A stretch of 37,015 nucleotides of DNA, taken from positions 1 through 37,015 of the IMG/VR virus record IMGVR_UViG_3300042465_002081; one strand, given 5' to 3'. This stretch comes from a virus. The notes below the pieces were generated by a model. That model worked only from the letters and a program-made list of their open reading frames with translations. It made no database searches and was not told the DNA's origin. Numbering within the stretch: the stretch's first letter is position 1; each line of letters opens with the position of its first letter. Of the stretch, positions 30,471-37,015 are shown one piece after another. Position numbers and translations under genes: made by a program.

Positions 30471-31108
30471 GTTGCGCTCCTACGACGGCGGGCGGGTGCA
30501 GCATCAATAGCAGACGCTACGGGTGAGGTGTCGGGCTCGACTTCAGGCTCTTCGCCATCCATCGACACCCACGACTGAATGTCAAACAGAGGTGTGAAAA
30601 TACGGCCATACGACTTGTGCTGATAGTGTTCTTTTTTAAGTAACACAACAGGCACAGGCTTAGACTGATCCTTGTCCACTTGTTCGGCAATCGCAACCGC
30701 TAAAGTTTGTACGCCACGCTTGCCACCGGCCGAGGTGGTGGTGTAACGCGCTTCCAAACCTTTGTCTTCGCCAGTCAAACACTTGATCGACATACCGACC
30801 TGCACTTCCCAACCACGTTTGGCGCCCGAGGGGGCGTCATCCATTTCGGGCAATGGCTCAGACACAGACACCATCTTTTCAGCGAGAACGTCACCATCAC
30901 CCCACGCAATGTAGCCGTGGACGAATGAGAACGGGTTAACTGCCCAAGTCGAGTCAGCTTCGACTTCTTCTTGATCAGCACCAAAGACCCAGTGCCCAGT
31001 TTTGTCCATCTTGATGATGACCGTACCAGTTGGGCCAACGTCGGCTTGAATGGTACGCAGGGCTGTAGAGAGTGACTTTACTTCAGGGAGTTTTGCTAAA
31101 TTAAACAT
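30467..31108 (-). CDS. Conserved replication-module protein, possible ssDNA-binding protein
   Basis: The product has 213 residues. MFNLAKLPEVKSLSTALRTI, then VIIKMDKTGHWVFGADQEEV, FSFVHGYIAWGDG and KSYGRIFTPLFDIQSW suggest a compact beta-rich domain, followed by an acidic linker and a basic tail (ARRRRSAT). Position next to the RecB-like nuclease and polymerase suggests a ssDNA-binding or recombination-mediator role, but there is no diagnostic motif. AAAGGT precedes the ATG. Confidence in the gene is high and in the role low. Confidence 0.5.
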   Translation of the reverse strand: MFNLAKLPEVKSLSTALRTIQADVGPTGTVIIKMDKTGHWVFGADQEEVEADSTWAVNPFSFVHGYIAWGDGDVLAEKMVSVSEPLPEMDDAPSGAKRGWEVQVGMSIKCLTGEDKGLEARYTTTSAGGKRGVQTLAVAIAEQVDKDQSKPVPVVLLKKEHYQHKSYGRIFTPLFDIQSWVSMDGEEPEVEPDTSPVASAIDAAPARRRRSAT

Positions 31109-31119
31109 TTACTTTACCT

Positions 31120-32208
31120 TTAGAGTAGTTTTAGGTTTGCAAGTTGCGCGCCTAGGTTAATAACCGCTGGACGCGGATCAGATTCCGCAGCCAACGTACT
31201 GCCCGAACTAACGCTTACTGCTACGTCAGCCGGAAAGTTCTTTTTGCCGATCAACTTCTCGGCTTGAGCGACAGAGATTAGCTTACTCTCATACGCTTTG
31301 TCACCTAATAAATCTTTTGCTACTTGGTCATTCACCCATTGACGTGTGCCCCTTTTGGCGACCAACTTAAAACCTGGCACACGCACGTTGTTCTCAAGCA
31401 TATCGTACGCAAGTACGCGCACGGCGTCGATCCACGACTCAAGTTGTTCGGCTTGCGCGAGATACTCGCTCACCTTATCAGCGTCAAGGTTCACAAGCGC
31501 GGTCTTCAGCGCCCGATCAACAGCACCGGTTACCTTGGGGCAGGTGGGTTTGGCTGCACACCACCGGCAATGCTCACCGGACTCTAGCTTAGTGCGTGGG
31601 CCGTTGACCGCAGCGATCAAATCAAACTCAAACTCGGCGATACGTTTAGGCGTTGTCACCCAACGCTTCACCATCGGCGGCTGAACAATAATGATTTCAA
31701 TTTCATCAACATCTTCAAACACCCACGCAGTTTCCGGTGTACGCATGGCGGCAGCAGCGTAGAACATTCCTTGATAGTTCTCAGTTGCCTCGACAGCCAC
31801 GCCGTTGCCAAACTTCCAATCCAACACAATTGCCTTCTTGCCGATCCGACCAAGTAGATCAGCAGAGCCGAACACGCCTGGCAGAAGATCACCAAAGTTG
31901 ACGCTGCTTTCCACAGCAAACTCCATCTGCTTATCGGGATCAATTTCATCCAACGCCGCAAGCGCCACAGCAATCTTGTCATCGTACAACTCCTGTGTAA
32001 GCGTGATGCCTTCGTAGACCATACCGATTACGCTTTCAGGCGTAGCCTTGCAATCAAGGATTTGACTAATGGCGTCGTGTAAAAGTGTGCCTTCGTTAGC
32101 GTACTTGCTAGACGGCTTTGGTGGCATCTTAGCGACCAGTTCAATTGATGCGGGGCAAGCGATAACGCGCTTGGCGGTTGAGCCGCCGACGATAGTTGAG
32201 TGATTCAT
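31120..32208 (-). CDS. RecB/Cas4-like nuclease (DUF2800 family)
   Basis: The product has 362 residues. It shows the PD-(D/E)XK core: GTLLHDAI (40-47), GSADLLG with the first Asp (114-120), LDWKFG with Asp and Lys (129-134) and a Gln-Tyr motif NYQGMFY (144-150). Cys214, Cys217 and Cys223 with an N-terminal Cys18 fit the four-Cys iron-sulfur cluster of AddB/Cas4-type nucleases. It probably acts as a 5'-3' or end-resecting exonuclease in phage recombination. The ATG overlaps the upstream stop (TAATG). The C-terminal third is helical. Confidence 0.8.
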   Translation of the reverse strand: MNHSTIVGGSTAKRVIACPASIELVAKMPPKPSSKYANEGTLLHDAISQILDCKATPESVIGMVYEGITLTQELYDDKIAVALAALDEIDPDKQMEFAVESSVNFGDLLPGVFGSADLLGRIGKKAIVLDWKFGNGVAVEATENYQGMFYAAAAMRTPETAWVFEDVDEIEIIIVQPPMVKRWVTTPKRIAEFEFDLIAAVNGPRTKLESGEHCRWCAAKPTCPKVTGAVDRALKTALVNLDADKVSEYLAQAEQLESWIDAVRVLAYDMLENNVRVPGFKLVAKRGTRQWVNDQVAKDLLGDKAYESKLISVAQAEKLIGKKNFPADVAVSVSSGSTLAAESDPRPAVINLGAQLANLKLL

Positions 32209-32522
32209 TATTTAATCCCTTCAATAGCCAAGAGGTTTTGAATTTGTACGGCGATGTCTTGAATTTTCTTTTGTGACTCGGCTTTTACTTCTTGCATCTG
32301 CGCGCGCAACGATTCAATTTTATTAACAATCATGTCGCTTTGCGGAACCAATTGAATTTCAATCTTAGCGGTGCCGACTTTGGTATAACCAATCTCTACC
32401 CAAAAAGCAGATTCATCTCGAAACGTAAGATGTTTAACCAACTCTTCGGGGGTAGCGTTATGCAGTTCTTCAGGTGACATTAGGCTTGAACTGCCAAGGT
32501 AAGCGGTAGCGGTAACTTTCAT
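32208..32522 (-). CDS. Hypothetical protein with C-terminal coiled coil
   Basis: The product has 104 residues. The N-terminus (VTATAYLGSSSLMSPEEL) and ESAFWVEIGYTKVGTAKIEI form a small beta region. Residues 64-104 (VNKIESLRAQMQEVKAESQK, then KIQDIAVQIQNLL) are a clear coiled coil. It is the first gene of the replication unit, with a TACAAT (-10-like) about 35 bases upstream and no good -35. The function is unknown; it could regulate or bridge the nuclease encoded next. Confidence 0.6.
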   Translation of the reverse strand: MKVTATAYLGSSSLMSPEELHNATPEELVKHLTFRDESAFWVEIGYTKVGTAKIEIQLVPQSDMIVNKIESLRAQMQEVKAESQKKIQDIAVQIQNLLAIEGIK

Positions 32523-32553
32523 TTTGTGTAGTCCAATTTAGTTTAGAGAGATT

Positions 32554-32586
32554 TAATTGTACACGATTTTTTGCTTGTGTTATACT
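32554..32586 (+). promoter_or_regulatory. Plus-strand promoter giving a leaderless transcript
   Basis: TTGTAC (32557-32562) and TATACT (32581-32586) are 18 bases apart, with TGT before the -10. The predicted start is at about 32593-32594, directly at the ATG of the VRR-NUC gene, and there is no Shine-Dalgarno. The 11-base TAATTGTACAC (32554-32564) is identical to 22081-22091 at the early promoter. Confidence 0.6.
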
Positions 32587-32593
32587 TTTTTAC

Positions 32594-32866
32594 ATGAAAG
32601 AATCAGAAATCGAAAATTATTTTAAATGGGCAGTCGAACGCGCGGGCGGCAAGACGTATAAGTTTACGTCACCTAGCCACCGTGGCGTGGCGGATCGTAT
32701 AGCGTGTTTCCCTATGGGGGCGACATGGTTTGTAGAACTCAAGACTAAAGGAGGTCGATTGTCAGAATTACAAAAAATTTTTGCTGCCGACATGGCTAAA
32801 TTAAACCAAAACTACAGTTGTCTATGGACTAAGGAGCAGGTCGATGCGTTTATTAGTAGCTTGTGA
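32594..32866 (+). CDS. VRR-NUC domain nuclease
   Basis: The product has 90 residues, a stand-alone VRR-NUC domain. ESEIENYFKWAVERAGG carries the first acidic residue, then HRGVADRI (D34), WFVELKTKGG (E48, K50) and LSELQ (Q60) complete the PD-(D/E)XK site. Stand-alone phage VRR-NUC proteins act on branched DNA such as Holliday junctions, so it could resolve replication intermediates. The predicted mRNA starts at its ATG. The next gene begins inside its last codons. Confidence 0.85.
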   Translation: MKESEIENYFKWAVERAGGKTYKFTSPSHRGVADRIACFPMGATWFVELKTKGGRLSELQKIFAADMAKLNQNYSCLWTKEQVDAFISSL

Positions 32867-33425
32867 ATATAGTGGCACCGTACGCGACGCGTTTATACGG
32901 GCAGGGCATGACGCCATGTCGTGTGACTTGTTGCCAACGGACGCGCCAGGCCCGCACTACCAAGGTGATGTGTTTGACATCATTGGTGATGGGTGGGATA
33001 TGATGATCGCCCACCCGCCTTGCACTTACCTGTCGGTGTCAGGTATGCATTGGACGACGCGGGGGTTGCGTGACCCGCAACTGACCGAAGACGCGTTGAC
33101 TTTTGTGCAGCGTTTGATGGCCGCGCCCATAGAGCGTATCGCGTTAGAAAACCCGATCAGCATTATCAGTAGCCGAATCCGTAAGCCCGATCAGATCGTG
33201 CAGCCGTGGTGGTTTGGCCATGACGCCAGTAAGAAGACGTGCTTGTGGCTTAAAAACTTACCTTTGCTTGTGCCGACCGACAAGCTAGAGGGCGACAACA
33301 AAACACGCAGGGGCAATCAGACCGCGAGTGGGCAGAACAAATTGCCGCCAAGCGCTGACCGGTGGAAGATTCGCAGTAAAACCTATGAGGGCATTGCTAA
33401 CGCAATGGCAGCGCAATGGAACTAA
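32844..33425 (+). CDS. Minimal C5 cytosine methyltransferase-like protein
   Basis: The product has 193 residues. RLLVACEYSGTVRDAFIRAG and CDLLPTD resemble the SAM-binding start. AHPPCTYLSVSG contains the catalytic Pro-Cys (motif IV), ALENPIS is like motif VI (ENV in active enzymes), and YEGIANAMAAQW near the end resembles motif X. It lacks room for a target-recognition domain; typical C5 enzymes exceed 300 residues. It may methylate with low specificity, need a partner, or be a non-catalytic relative. AGGAG lies seven bases before the ATG. Confidence 0.6.
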   Translation: MRLLVACEYSGTVRDAFIRAGHDAMSCDLLPTDAPGPHYQGDVFDIIGDGWDMMIAHPPCTYLSVSGMHWTTRGLRDPQLTEDALTFVQRLMAAPIERIALENPISIISSRIRKPDQIVQPWWFGHDASKKTCLWLKNLPLLVPTDKLEGDNKTRRGNQTASGQNKLPPSADRWKIRSKTYEGIANAMAAQWN

Positions 33426-34729
33426 GACCTTATCAGAGTGAAGCCGCCGTCTTTCTAGTTCAGCATGACCGCGCTATGGTGTTAGCCCCTGTAGGGGCCG
33501 GTAAGACAGCGATTACATTGACCGCTATGCAAACCTCACCGGTAAAGCGTTGGCTTGTCTTAGCCCCTAAACGTGTGGCGACAAGCGTATGGGGCGCTGA
33601 AGCGCGTAAGTGGGCACCCGATTTGCGGTTAGCCGTGTGCGTTGGCACACCTTTGCAACGCTTGGCCGCGCTTCAGTCTAACGCGCCAATCGTTGTGACC
33701 AACTACGACAATTTGCAATGGTTGGCTGAACAGTATTTAAATTTCGACGGCGTTGTGTTTGATGAACTAACACGGCTGAAGAACCCTTCGGGGGCGCGCT
33801 TTAAGGCGTTACTCAAAGTCATTGAGCCTATGACCGTGCGCTGGGGCCTGACCGGATCGTTCACAAGTAACGGTTTAGAAGACGTGTTCGGCCAATGCAA
33901 GATCGTTGACCAATCCTTGCTTGGGCGCAGCAAGGGCGCGTTTATGCAAACGTACTTTGTGCTGATGAACAAAGAATACGGCGAGTGGGCGCCACGCCCC
34001 AAGGCGTTGCAGTCGGTCATGGAGCGTATCAAGCCCGCGACCTATCTGCTTGAGCCTGGTGAATACGCCGACAAGCTGCCGCCCTGCCACACCGTTGAGA
34101 TGCGCTGTGACATGGACATGACGCAATACAAGGAAATGAAAAAAGAGTTTGTGTTGCGCTTTGGCGATACGCAGATTGCAGCGGTTAACGCAGGGGTTGT
34201 GACCGGCAAATTGCAACAGATGGCGTCGGGGTTTATTTACCGCACCGATACCTGGGCGGGCGCGTTTGGTTTTGAAACTACGTCCACCGGCATTTGGTTA
34301 AGCCGACATAAGTTTGATTTGTTAGATGATTTACTAGAGGAGAATCAGCGTGCGAACACCATCATCGCCTACACCTACAAAGAAGAACTTGCCGAGCTTA
34401 AGCGCCAGTACCCCCACGCCGTCACTCTCGACGACAAAGACGCCATTGAGCGCTGGAATGCGGGAAAAGTGGAGTTGTTACTTGTCCACCCCAAGTCAGC
34501 CGGTCACGGGCTTAACCTGCAACACGGCGGTTGCAGGATGGTCTTTCTGTCATTGCCTTGGAGCCTTGAGCTCTACGAACAGACCGTAGGGCGTATCCAC
34601 CGTTCAGGTCAGCAGCATGATGTGTGGGTCTATGTGTTGCTCACCAACAATACCGTTGATGAAAAAATTTGGGCGGCGTTGCACGACAAGCGCGCCGTGT
34701 CTGATATTGCTTTGGAGGCTTTGAAATGA
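33416..34729 (+). CDS. SNF2-family helicase/translocase
   Basis: The product has 437 residues. It shows motif I APVGAGKT (24-31), motif II DELT (116-119), motif III GLTGSFTSN (144-152) and the C-terminal motifs HPKSAGHGLNLQHGG (358-372) and QTVGRIHRSGQ (389-399). It is an ATP-driven dsDNA translocase of the short phage type with no accessory domain. It may remodel proteins on DNA or assist recombination with the neighbouring nuclease. The start overlaps the methyltransferase-like gene by ten bases. Confidence 0.88.
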   Translation: MELRPYQSEAAVFLVQHDRAMVLAPVGAGKTAITLTAMQTSPVKRWLVLAPKRVATSVWGAEARKWAPDLRLAVCVGTPLQRLAALQSNAPIVVTNYDNLQWLAEQYLNFDGVVFDELTRLKNPSGARFKALLKVIEPMTVRWGLTGSFTSNGLEDVFGQCKIVDQSLLGRSKGAFMQTYFVLMNKEYGEWAPRPKALQSVMERIKPATYLLEPGEYADKLPPCHTVEMRCDMDMTQYKEMKKEFVLRFGDTQIAAVNAGVVTGKLQQMASGFIYRTDTWAGAFGFETTSTGIWLSRHKFDLLDDLLEENQRANTIIAYTYKEELAELKRQYPHAVTLDDKDAIERWNAGKVELLLVHPKSAGHGLNLQHGGCRMVFLSLPWSLELYEQTVGRIHRSGQQHDVWVYVLLTNNTVDEKIWAALHDKRAVSDIALEALK

Positions 34730-34971
34730 GAACACCTGACAAGATAATTGCGTTTTGTACTAAGCCGCATACGGCGCAAGAGATTTCCGATCATTGCAAG
34801 ATACAGCGCAGCAGCATCTACAGCGCGTTGGGGCGCTTACAGATGAAAGGGCTAGTCAAGCGTGTCGATACCGAGCCCGCCACTTACATAGTGTCTACAC
34901 CTACGGTCGTTGAACATTTTGAAAACCTAGTTATTAAACACGCCCATAACCCTTTTGGATTAAGAGCATGA
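34726..34971 (+). CDS. Winged helix-turn-helix DNA-binding protein
   Basis: The product has 81 residues. PDKIIAFCTKPHTAQEISDH is followed by the recognition-helix region CKIQRSSIYSALGRLQMKGL and the wing VKRVDTEPATYIVS, a standard MarR/ArsR-like winged helix. It is the only clear transcription-factor-like protein in the window, so it is a candidate regulator of the TTGTACA-containing control regions. That link is inference. GGAGG precedes the ATG, which overlaps the helicase stop (ATGA). Confidence 0.75.
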   Translation: MRTPDKIIAFCTKPHTAQEISDHCKIQRSSIYSALGRLQMKGLVKRVDTEPATYIVSTPTVVEHFENLVIKHAHNPFGLRA

Positions 34972-35168
34972 CACCTGACAAAATACTACGCAACCTTGAA
35001 AACGGATACTTTATGACCCACGTTGAACAAGAGGAGGCTGCTAACTATATACGCGCGCTGCAAGAGTCGAACAGGATATTGCAAGAAGGGATACTTAAAT
35101 ACCTTGAGGAATTGGCTGCGATGCGCCGTGAATTAACCCAACTACAAAAGGAATTTGATGAAAATTGA
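34968..35168 (+). CDS. Small coiled-coil hypothetical protein
   Basis: The product has 66 residues: TPDKILRNLENGYFMTHVEQ, then a long helix EEAANYIRALQESNRILQEG and LEELAAMRRELTQLQKEF with heptad spacing. It overlaps the upstream stop (ATGA) and the next start. The function is unknown. Confidence 0.6.
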   Translation: MTPDKILRNLENGYFMTHVEQEEAANYIRALQESNRILQEGILKYLEELAAMRRELTQLQKEFDEN

Positions 35169-35319
35169 TCTACTACGCGCGCAACTGGCGGCGGCCAAGG
35201 ACGTGCTGCGCCACCGTCAGAAGCTAATGAACGAAGCGACACGGGCCTACAACCGTGTTTTTGTAACTGTTAAAAAATTGGAGGACAAATATGCTAATCA
35301 CTTGGCGAAGACTAAATGA
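35158..35319 (+). CDS. Small basic helical hypothetical protein
   Basis: The product has 53 residues: MKIDLLRAQLAAAKDVLRHR, then QKLMNEATRAYNRVFVTVKK and LEDKYANHLAKTK. It appears to be a single charged helix. The ATG overlaps the end of the preceding gene by 11 bases with AAGGA upstream, and its end overlaps the next gene by 29 bases. Family and function are unknown. Confidence 0.5.
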   Translation: MKIDLLRAQLAAAKDVLRHRQKLMNEATRAYNRVFVTVKKLEDKYANHLAKTK

Positions 35320-35482
35320 GTACATGGCTACCTATACTGAAGAAGAGATCATGGCCATGCTTGAGTACGAACGCACCCATGAGCGTCGGGTGAAGATGCT
35401 GTTGCGCTTGCACCAGCGCGCAAACTCTCTGCGCGTTGCGCGTGAGCGTATTGAACTGTTGAAAGAAGCGGTGCGTCCGTGA
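35291..35482 (+). CDS. Small hypothetical protein
   Basis: The product has 63 residues. I chose the ATG at 35291 because GGAGG lies seven bases before it; an internal ATG at 35324 lacks such a signal. Sequence: MLITWRRLNEYMATYTEEEI, then MAMLEYERTHERRVKMLLRL and HQRANSLRVARERIELL, a basic helical protein. Its stop overlaps the GTG start of the next gene (GTGA). The function is unknown. Confidence 0.55.
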   Translation: MLITWRRLNEYMATYTEEEIMAMLEYERTHERRVKMLLRLHQRANSLRVARERIELLKEAVRP

Positions 35483-36111
35483 GCTACATCGTTGCATCCC
35501 TACCCCCGCTCAAGTGTTTCGTACGCCGTGAGTTCTTGTACAACTTCACCAAAGGGCACGGAGAATACGAACCGGCTATTTGGGTGAGCATCAAGGCACT
35601 CAGGGGCCAAGTGTTTCGCATTGAGAGCCTTCTGCTTGCCTATGGCGCGCTCTACGACAAGCTGCCAATACACGCCTATGTGTGGAATACCAATAGCCCT
35701 GCGTCGCTCCCCATTGACACGCTACAGCTTTGGGATTGTATGGGTTACAAGTTTACGGTGATTGAGAAGATTGGACTGCGTAACCTGGGCGTTAAGTTTA
35801 TGTCTAAAGACAAGACGTGGGTGTACGGTAAGTACCTGTTTACGGTGGACTTCTGCGCGGATGGTCAGGACGTGGATACTGGCTTTACCGAGCAGGCCGA
35901 GGAACATAAGAGTTTTAACTTTCTCAGGCTCGACAATGGTCAGTTTGCTTGTCAACCGAACAACCGGTGCCTGTGGTACGACCAAAGCCTGATCCCCGCT
36001 GACACCAAGCACCCTGACTTTCAAGCAGCGCAAACGTTTTGGACGGTGGACGGCACACGCAAGTGGACAACCGGCACCGATTGGTTTTATAACATTGAGG
36101 AGAGGACATGA
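35479..36111 (+). CDS. Conserved-looking phage protein of unknown function
   Basis: The product has 210 residues, starting at a GTG. It is rich in aromatics: PPLKCFVRREFLYNFTKGHG, YEPAIWVSIKALRGQVFRIE, LPIHAYVWN and CLWYDQSLIPADTKHP. The last of these, with FNFLRLDNGQFACQPNNR, looks like a compact folded domain. I cannot assign a family. It is the largest unknown gene of this unit, and its place after replication/repair genes suggests an early or middle function. Confidence 0.6.
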   Translation: MSYIVASLPPLKCFVRREFLYNFTKGHGEYEPAIWVSIKALRGQVFRIESLLLAYGALYDKLPIHAYVWNTNSPASLPIDTLQLWDCMGYKFTVIEKIGLRNLGVKFMSKDKTWVYGKYLFTVDFCADGQDVDTGFTEQAEEHKSFNFLRLDNGQFACQPNNRCLWYDQSLIPADTKHPDFQAAQTFWTVDGTRKWTTGTDWFYNIEERT

Positions 36112-36308
36112 CTGAGAGCCAGGTGTACAAACAAATCATCGAGAACCTCGCACAGATCGACGACGACATTGCTAGGCTGCGCCACCAGCACTTGATGCTA
36201 CGCGTAGACATTCAAATTCTATTGGAGAAACGAAATGGTATACGACATAATAATGTGGTTCTACGCGTCGATGGCCCTGATGGTAGCGGCGCTTCTGTGG
36301 CTGTTTAA
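36108..36308 (+). CDS. Small hypothetical protein with N-terminal coiled coil
   Basis: The product has 66 residues: MTESQVYKQIIENLAQIDDD, then IARLRHQHLMLRVDIQILLE. The helix is followed by a less ordered tail that overlaps the next gene in another frame for 74 bases. GAGGAGAGGAC before the ATG is a strong ribosome-binding site. Its start overlaps the upstream stop (ATGA). The function is unknown. Confidence 0.55.
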   Translation: MTESQVYKQIIENLAQIDDDIARLRHQHLMLRVDIQILLEKRNGIRHNNVVLRVDGPDGSGASVAV

Positions 36309-36423
36309 CACACGCGAGAAACCCCCGCCACCATTTCCCCGCGAGTTAATCTGCGACGGGTGTGGTCAAGTCTGTAGTGATCTTTTAGGAGGGTATTGTG
36401 AATACTGCATCAAGAAATACTGA
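36235..36423 (+). CDS. Small membrane-anchored zinc-ribbon-like protein
   Basis: The product has 62 residues. A membrane helix (IIMWFYASMALMVAALLWLF, about 5-24) is followed by a proline-rich linker (EKPPPPFPREL) and a Cys cluster: Cys40, Cys43, Cys47, Cys55 and Cys58 in ICDGCGQVC...YCEYC, like a rubredoxin/zinc-ribbon knuckle pair. TTGGAG precedes the ATG. The protein would place a small metal-binding head in the cytoplasm or periplasm. The function is unknown. Confidence 0.6.
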   Translation: MVYDIIMWFYASMALMVAALLWLFNTREKPPPPFPRELICDGCGQVCSDLLGGYCEYCIKKY

Positions 36424-36541
36424 CCGTACTGACGCTAACTGGACAGGGCGCATTGCGCGCTCAATCCACACGGGGCGCTACGTTCGACCGTACATCCCCT
36501 TGTGGCGCCGAGTGCTTATGCGAGCATTGAATTGGCTTTGA
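36398..36541 (+). CDS. Small basic protein at end of plus-strand unit
   Basis: The product has 47 residues from a GTG with a strong AGGAGG seven bases upstream. VNTASRNTDRTDANWTGRIA leads into RSIHTGRYVRPYIPLWRRVL, an Arg/Trp-rich, probably amphipathic C-terminus. It overlaps the zinc-ribbon gene by 26 bases and the 3' end of the convergent lysozyme gene by 26 bases. The Shine-Dalgarno is the main evidence. The function is unknown; the cationic end could contact membranes or nucleic acid. Confidence 0.5.
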   Translation: MNTASRNTDRTDANWTGRIARSIHTGRYVRPYIPLWRRVLMRALNWL

Positions 36542-37015
36542 CTTTAACGTCAGCCACGCGGTTTAGCCAGCCTTTGCCAAAAGTCGCAAAGGTGCCAAGG
36601 GAGCGATAGAAGTCTTCCTTGGCTTGGCTAAACTTTTCAATCAGTTCGACAGGATCAATGGCTTGCACAGCGGCGAGCGTCAGGGGGCCAAAGCCACCAT
36701 CAGGCGTTACACCCACGGCAGATTGCAATAGCTTGATTGCGCGGCCAGGCCCCGCGTTCACCCCAAAATCAAACATTAGGTAGTCTAGCCCGACAGGCAG
36801 ATCGTCGGCGCGCACGGCATCCCAATACTTCTTTTTGTACAGAGGCTCAACTTTTTCCGGTGTTAGCCCACGCATTTCAGCTCCATCGGACTCACGGCCT
36901 ACCCAGTTTTCCCAAGTTGCCTTGGTCACGCCGAGGTTAGTCATGCCGCCAGGGTCTGCGGGATTATTAACGTAACCACCTTCTGACTTGAGCATCAACT
37001 CAAACGACTTTTGCC
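36516..37015 (-). CDS. Endolysin, GH108 N-acetylmuramidase (5' end cut by window edge)
   Basis: The visible part has about 166 residues. ELMLKSEGGYVNNPADPGGM contains the catalytic Glu of the GH108 family (EGGYxxxPxDPGG), followed by TNLGVTKATW. The C-terminal peptidoglycan-binding domain (PG_binding_3) shows YLMFDFGVNAGPGRAIKLLQ and GVTPDGGFGPLTL. It cleaves the glycan of peptidoglycan during lysis. The frame stays open to the last base (codons Q-K-S-F-E precede the TTG at 36998), so the true start lies beyond the window or across a circular join to base 1. No signal peptide is visible, which fits a holin-dependent endolysin. Confidence 0.88.
   Translation of the reverse strand, partial: QKSFELMLKSEGGYVNNPADPGGMTNLGVTKATWENWVGRESDGAEMRGLTPEKVEPLYKKKYWDAVRADDLPVGLDYLMFDFGVNAGPGRAIKLLQSAVGVTPDGGFGPLTLAAVQAIDPVELIEKFSQAKEDFYRSLGTFATFGKGWLNRVADVKVKANSMLA

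Noticed and set aside
1-37015. Direct terminal repeat at the window ends.
   Set aside because: CAACTCAA occurs near both ends but the flanks differ, so there is no real repeat. The likeness comes from similar codons in holin and lysozyme.
1-37015. CRISPR array, tRNA genes, integrase/att sites, insertion sequences or a diversity-generating retroelement.
   Set aside because: I saw no spaced repeat array, cloverleaf, recombinase, transposase or reverse transcriptase motif by eye. A tRNA scan and a profile search would be decisive.

Overview
The window is almost the whole genome of a short-tailed (podovirus-type) double-stranded DNA phage with a P22-like head and tail. The evidence is a continuous late module holding small and large terminase, a P22-type portal, scaffold, P22-type coat protein, gp4- and gp10-like tail accessory proteins, fibre proteins and three ejection (internal virion) proteins. 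There is no tail tube, sheath or tape-measure gene. I saw no integrase, excisionase, CI-type repressor, tRNA or CRISPR array, so a lytic lifestyle is the simplest reading. The host is a Gram-negative bacterium. Several small genes (at 18711, 18854, 5589 and 29416) resemble families I associate with phages and prophages of Betaproteobacteria, especially freshwater Burkholderiales. That host guess is inference and not well constrained.

There are four transcription units. (1) Late unit, minus strand, 21512 down to 1 and apparently continuing into the lysozyme at 37015-36516: terS, terL, a small beta-rich protein, two tiny basic proteins, a GroES-like co-chaperonin, portal, a DUF5856-like helical protein, a fibre and glycine-rich cassette, scaffold, coat, a candidate decoration protein, gp4-like, gp10-like, tail fibre, a second glycine-rich protein, a cupin-like protein, three ejection proteins, a small coiled-coil membrane protein and a holin. 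(2) Early unit, plus strand, 22145-24762: eleven tightly packed small genes, including a shortened DnaN-type sliding-clamp protein and two very small membrane proteins. It ends at a strong intrinsic terminator. (3) Replication unit, minus strand, 32522 down to 24777: coiled-coil protein, RecB/Cas4-like nuclease, a conserved protein of unknown role, two conserved unknowns, family A DNA polymerase, an inserted HNH endonuclease, and an AEP primase-SF3 helicase. (4) A second plus-strand unit, 32594-36541: VRR-NUC nuclease, minimal cytosine-methyltransferase-like protein, SNF2 helicase, winged-helix protein and a train of small genes. It runs into the 3' end of the lysozyme gene.

The control regions are the two divergent junctions. 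The 632-base gap at 21513-22144 is the only gene-free stretch over 300 bases. It holds direct repeats, inverted repeats and a good sigma70-type promoter. The short junction at 32523-32593 shares an exact 11-base element (TAATTGTACAC) with it and carries a promoter that should give a leaderless mRNA. In many places stop and start codons overlap (ATGA, GTGA or TAATG), which points to translational coupling.

The most interesting points are: the GroES-like gene beside the portal of a phage with a P22-type coat protein; the 193-residue DnaN-type clamp, which seems to hold only one and a half clamp domains; the repeat-rich divergent region; the shared promoter/operator element; the fibre cassette inserted between portal and scaffold; the hairpins around the putative decoration gene; and the lysis cassette split across the two window ends, which suggests a circular or circularly permuted genome of about 37 kb.
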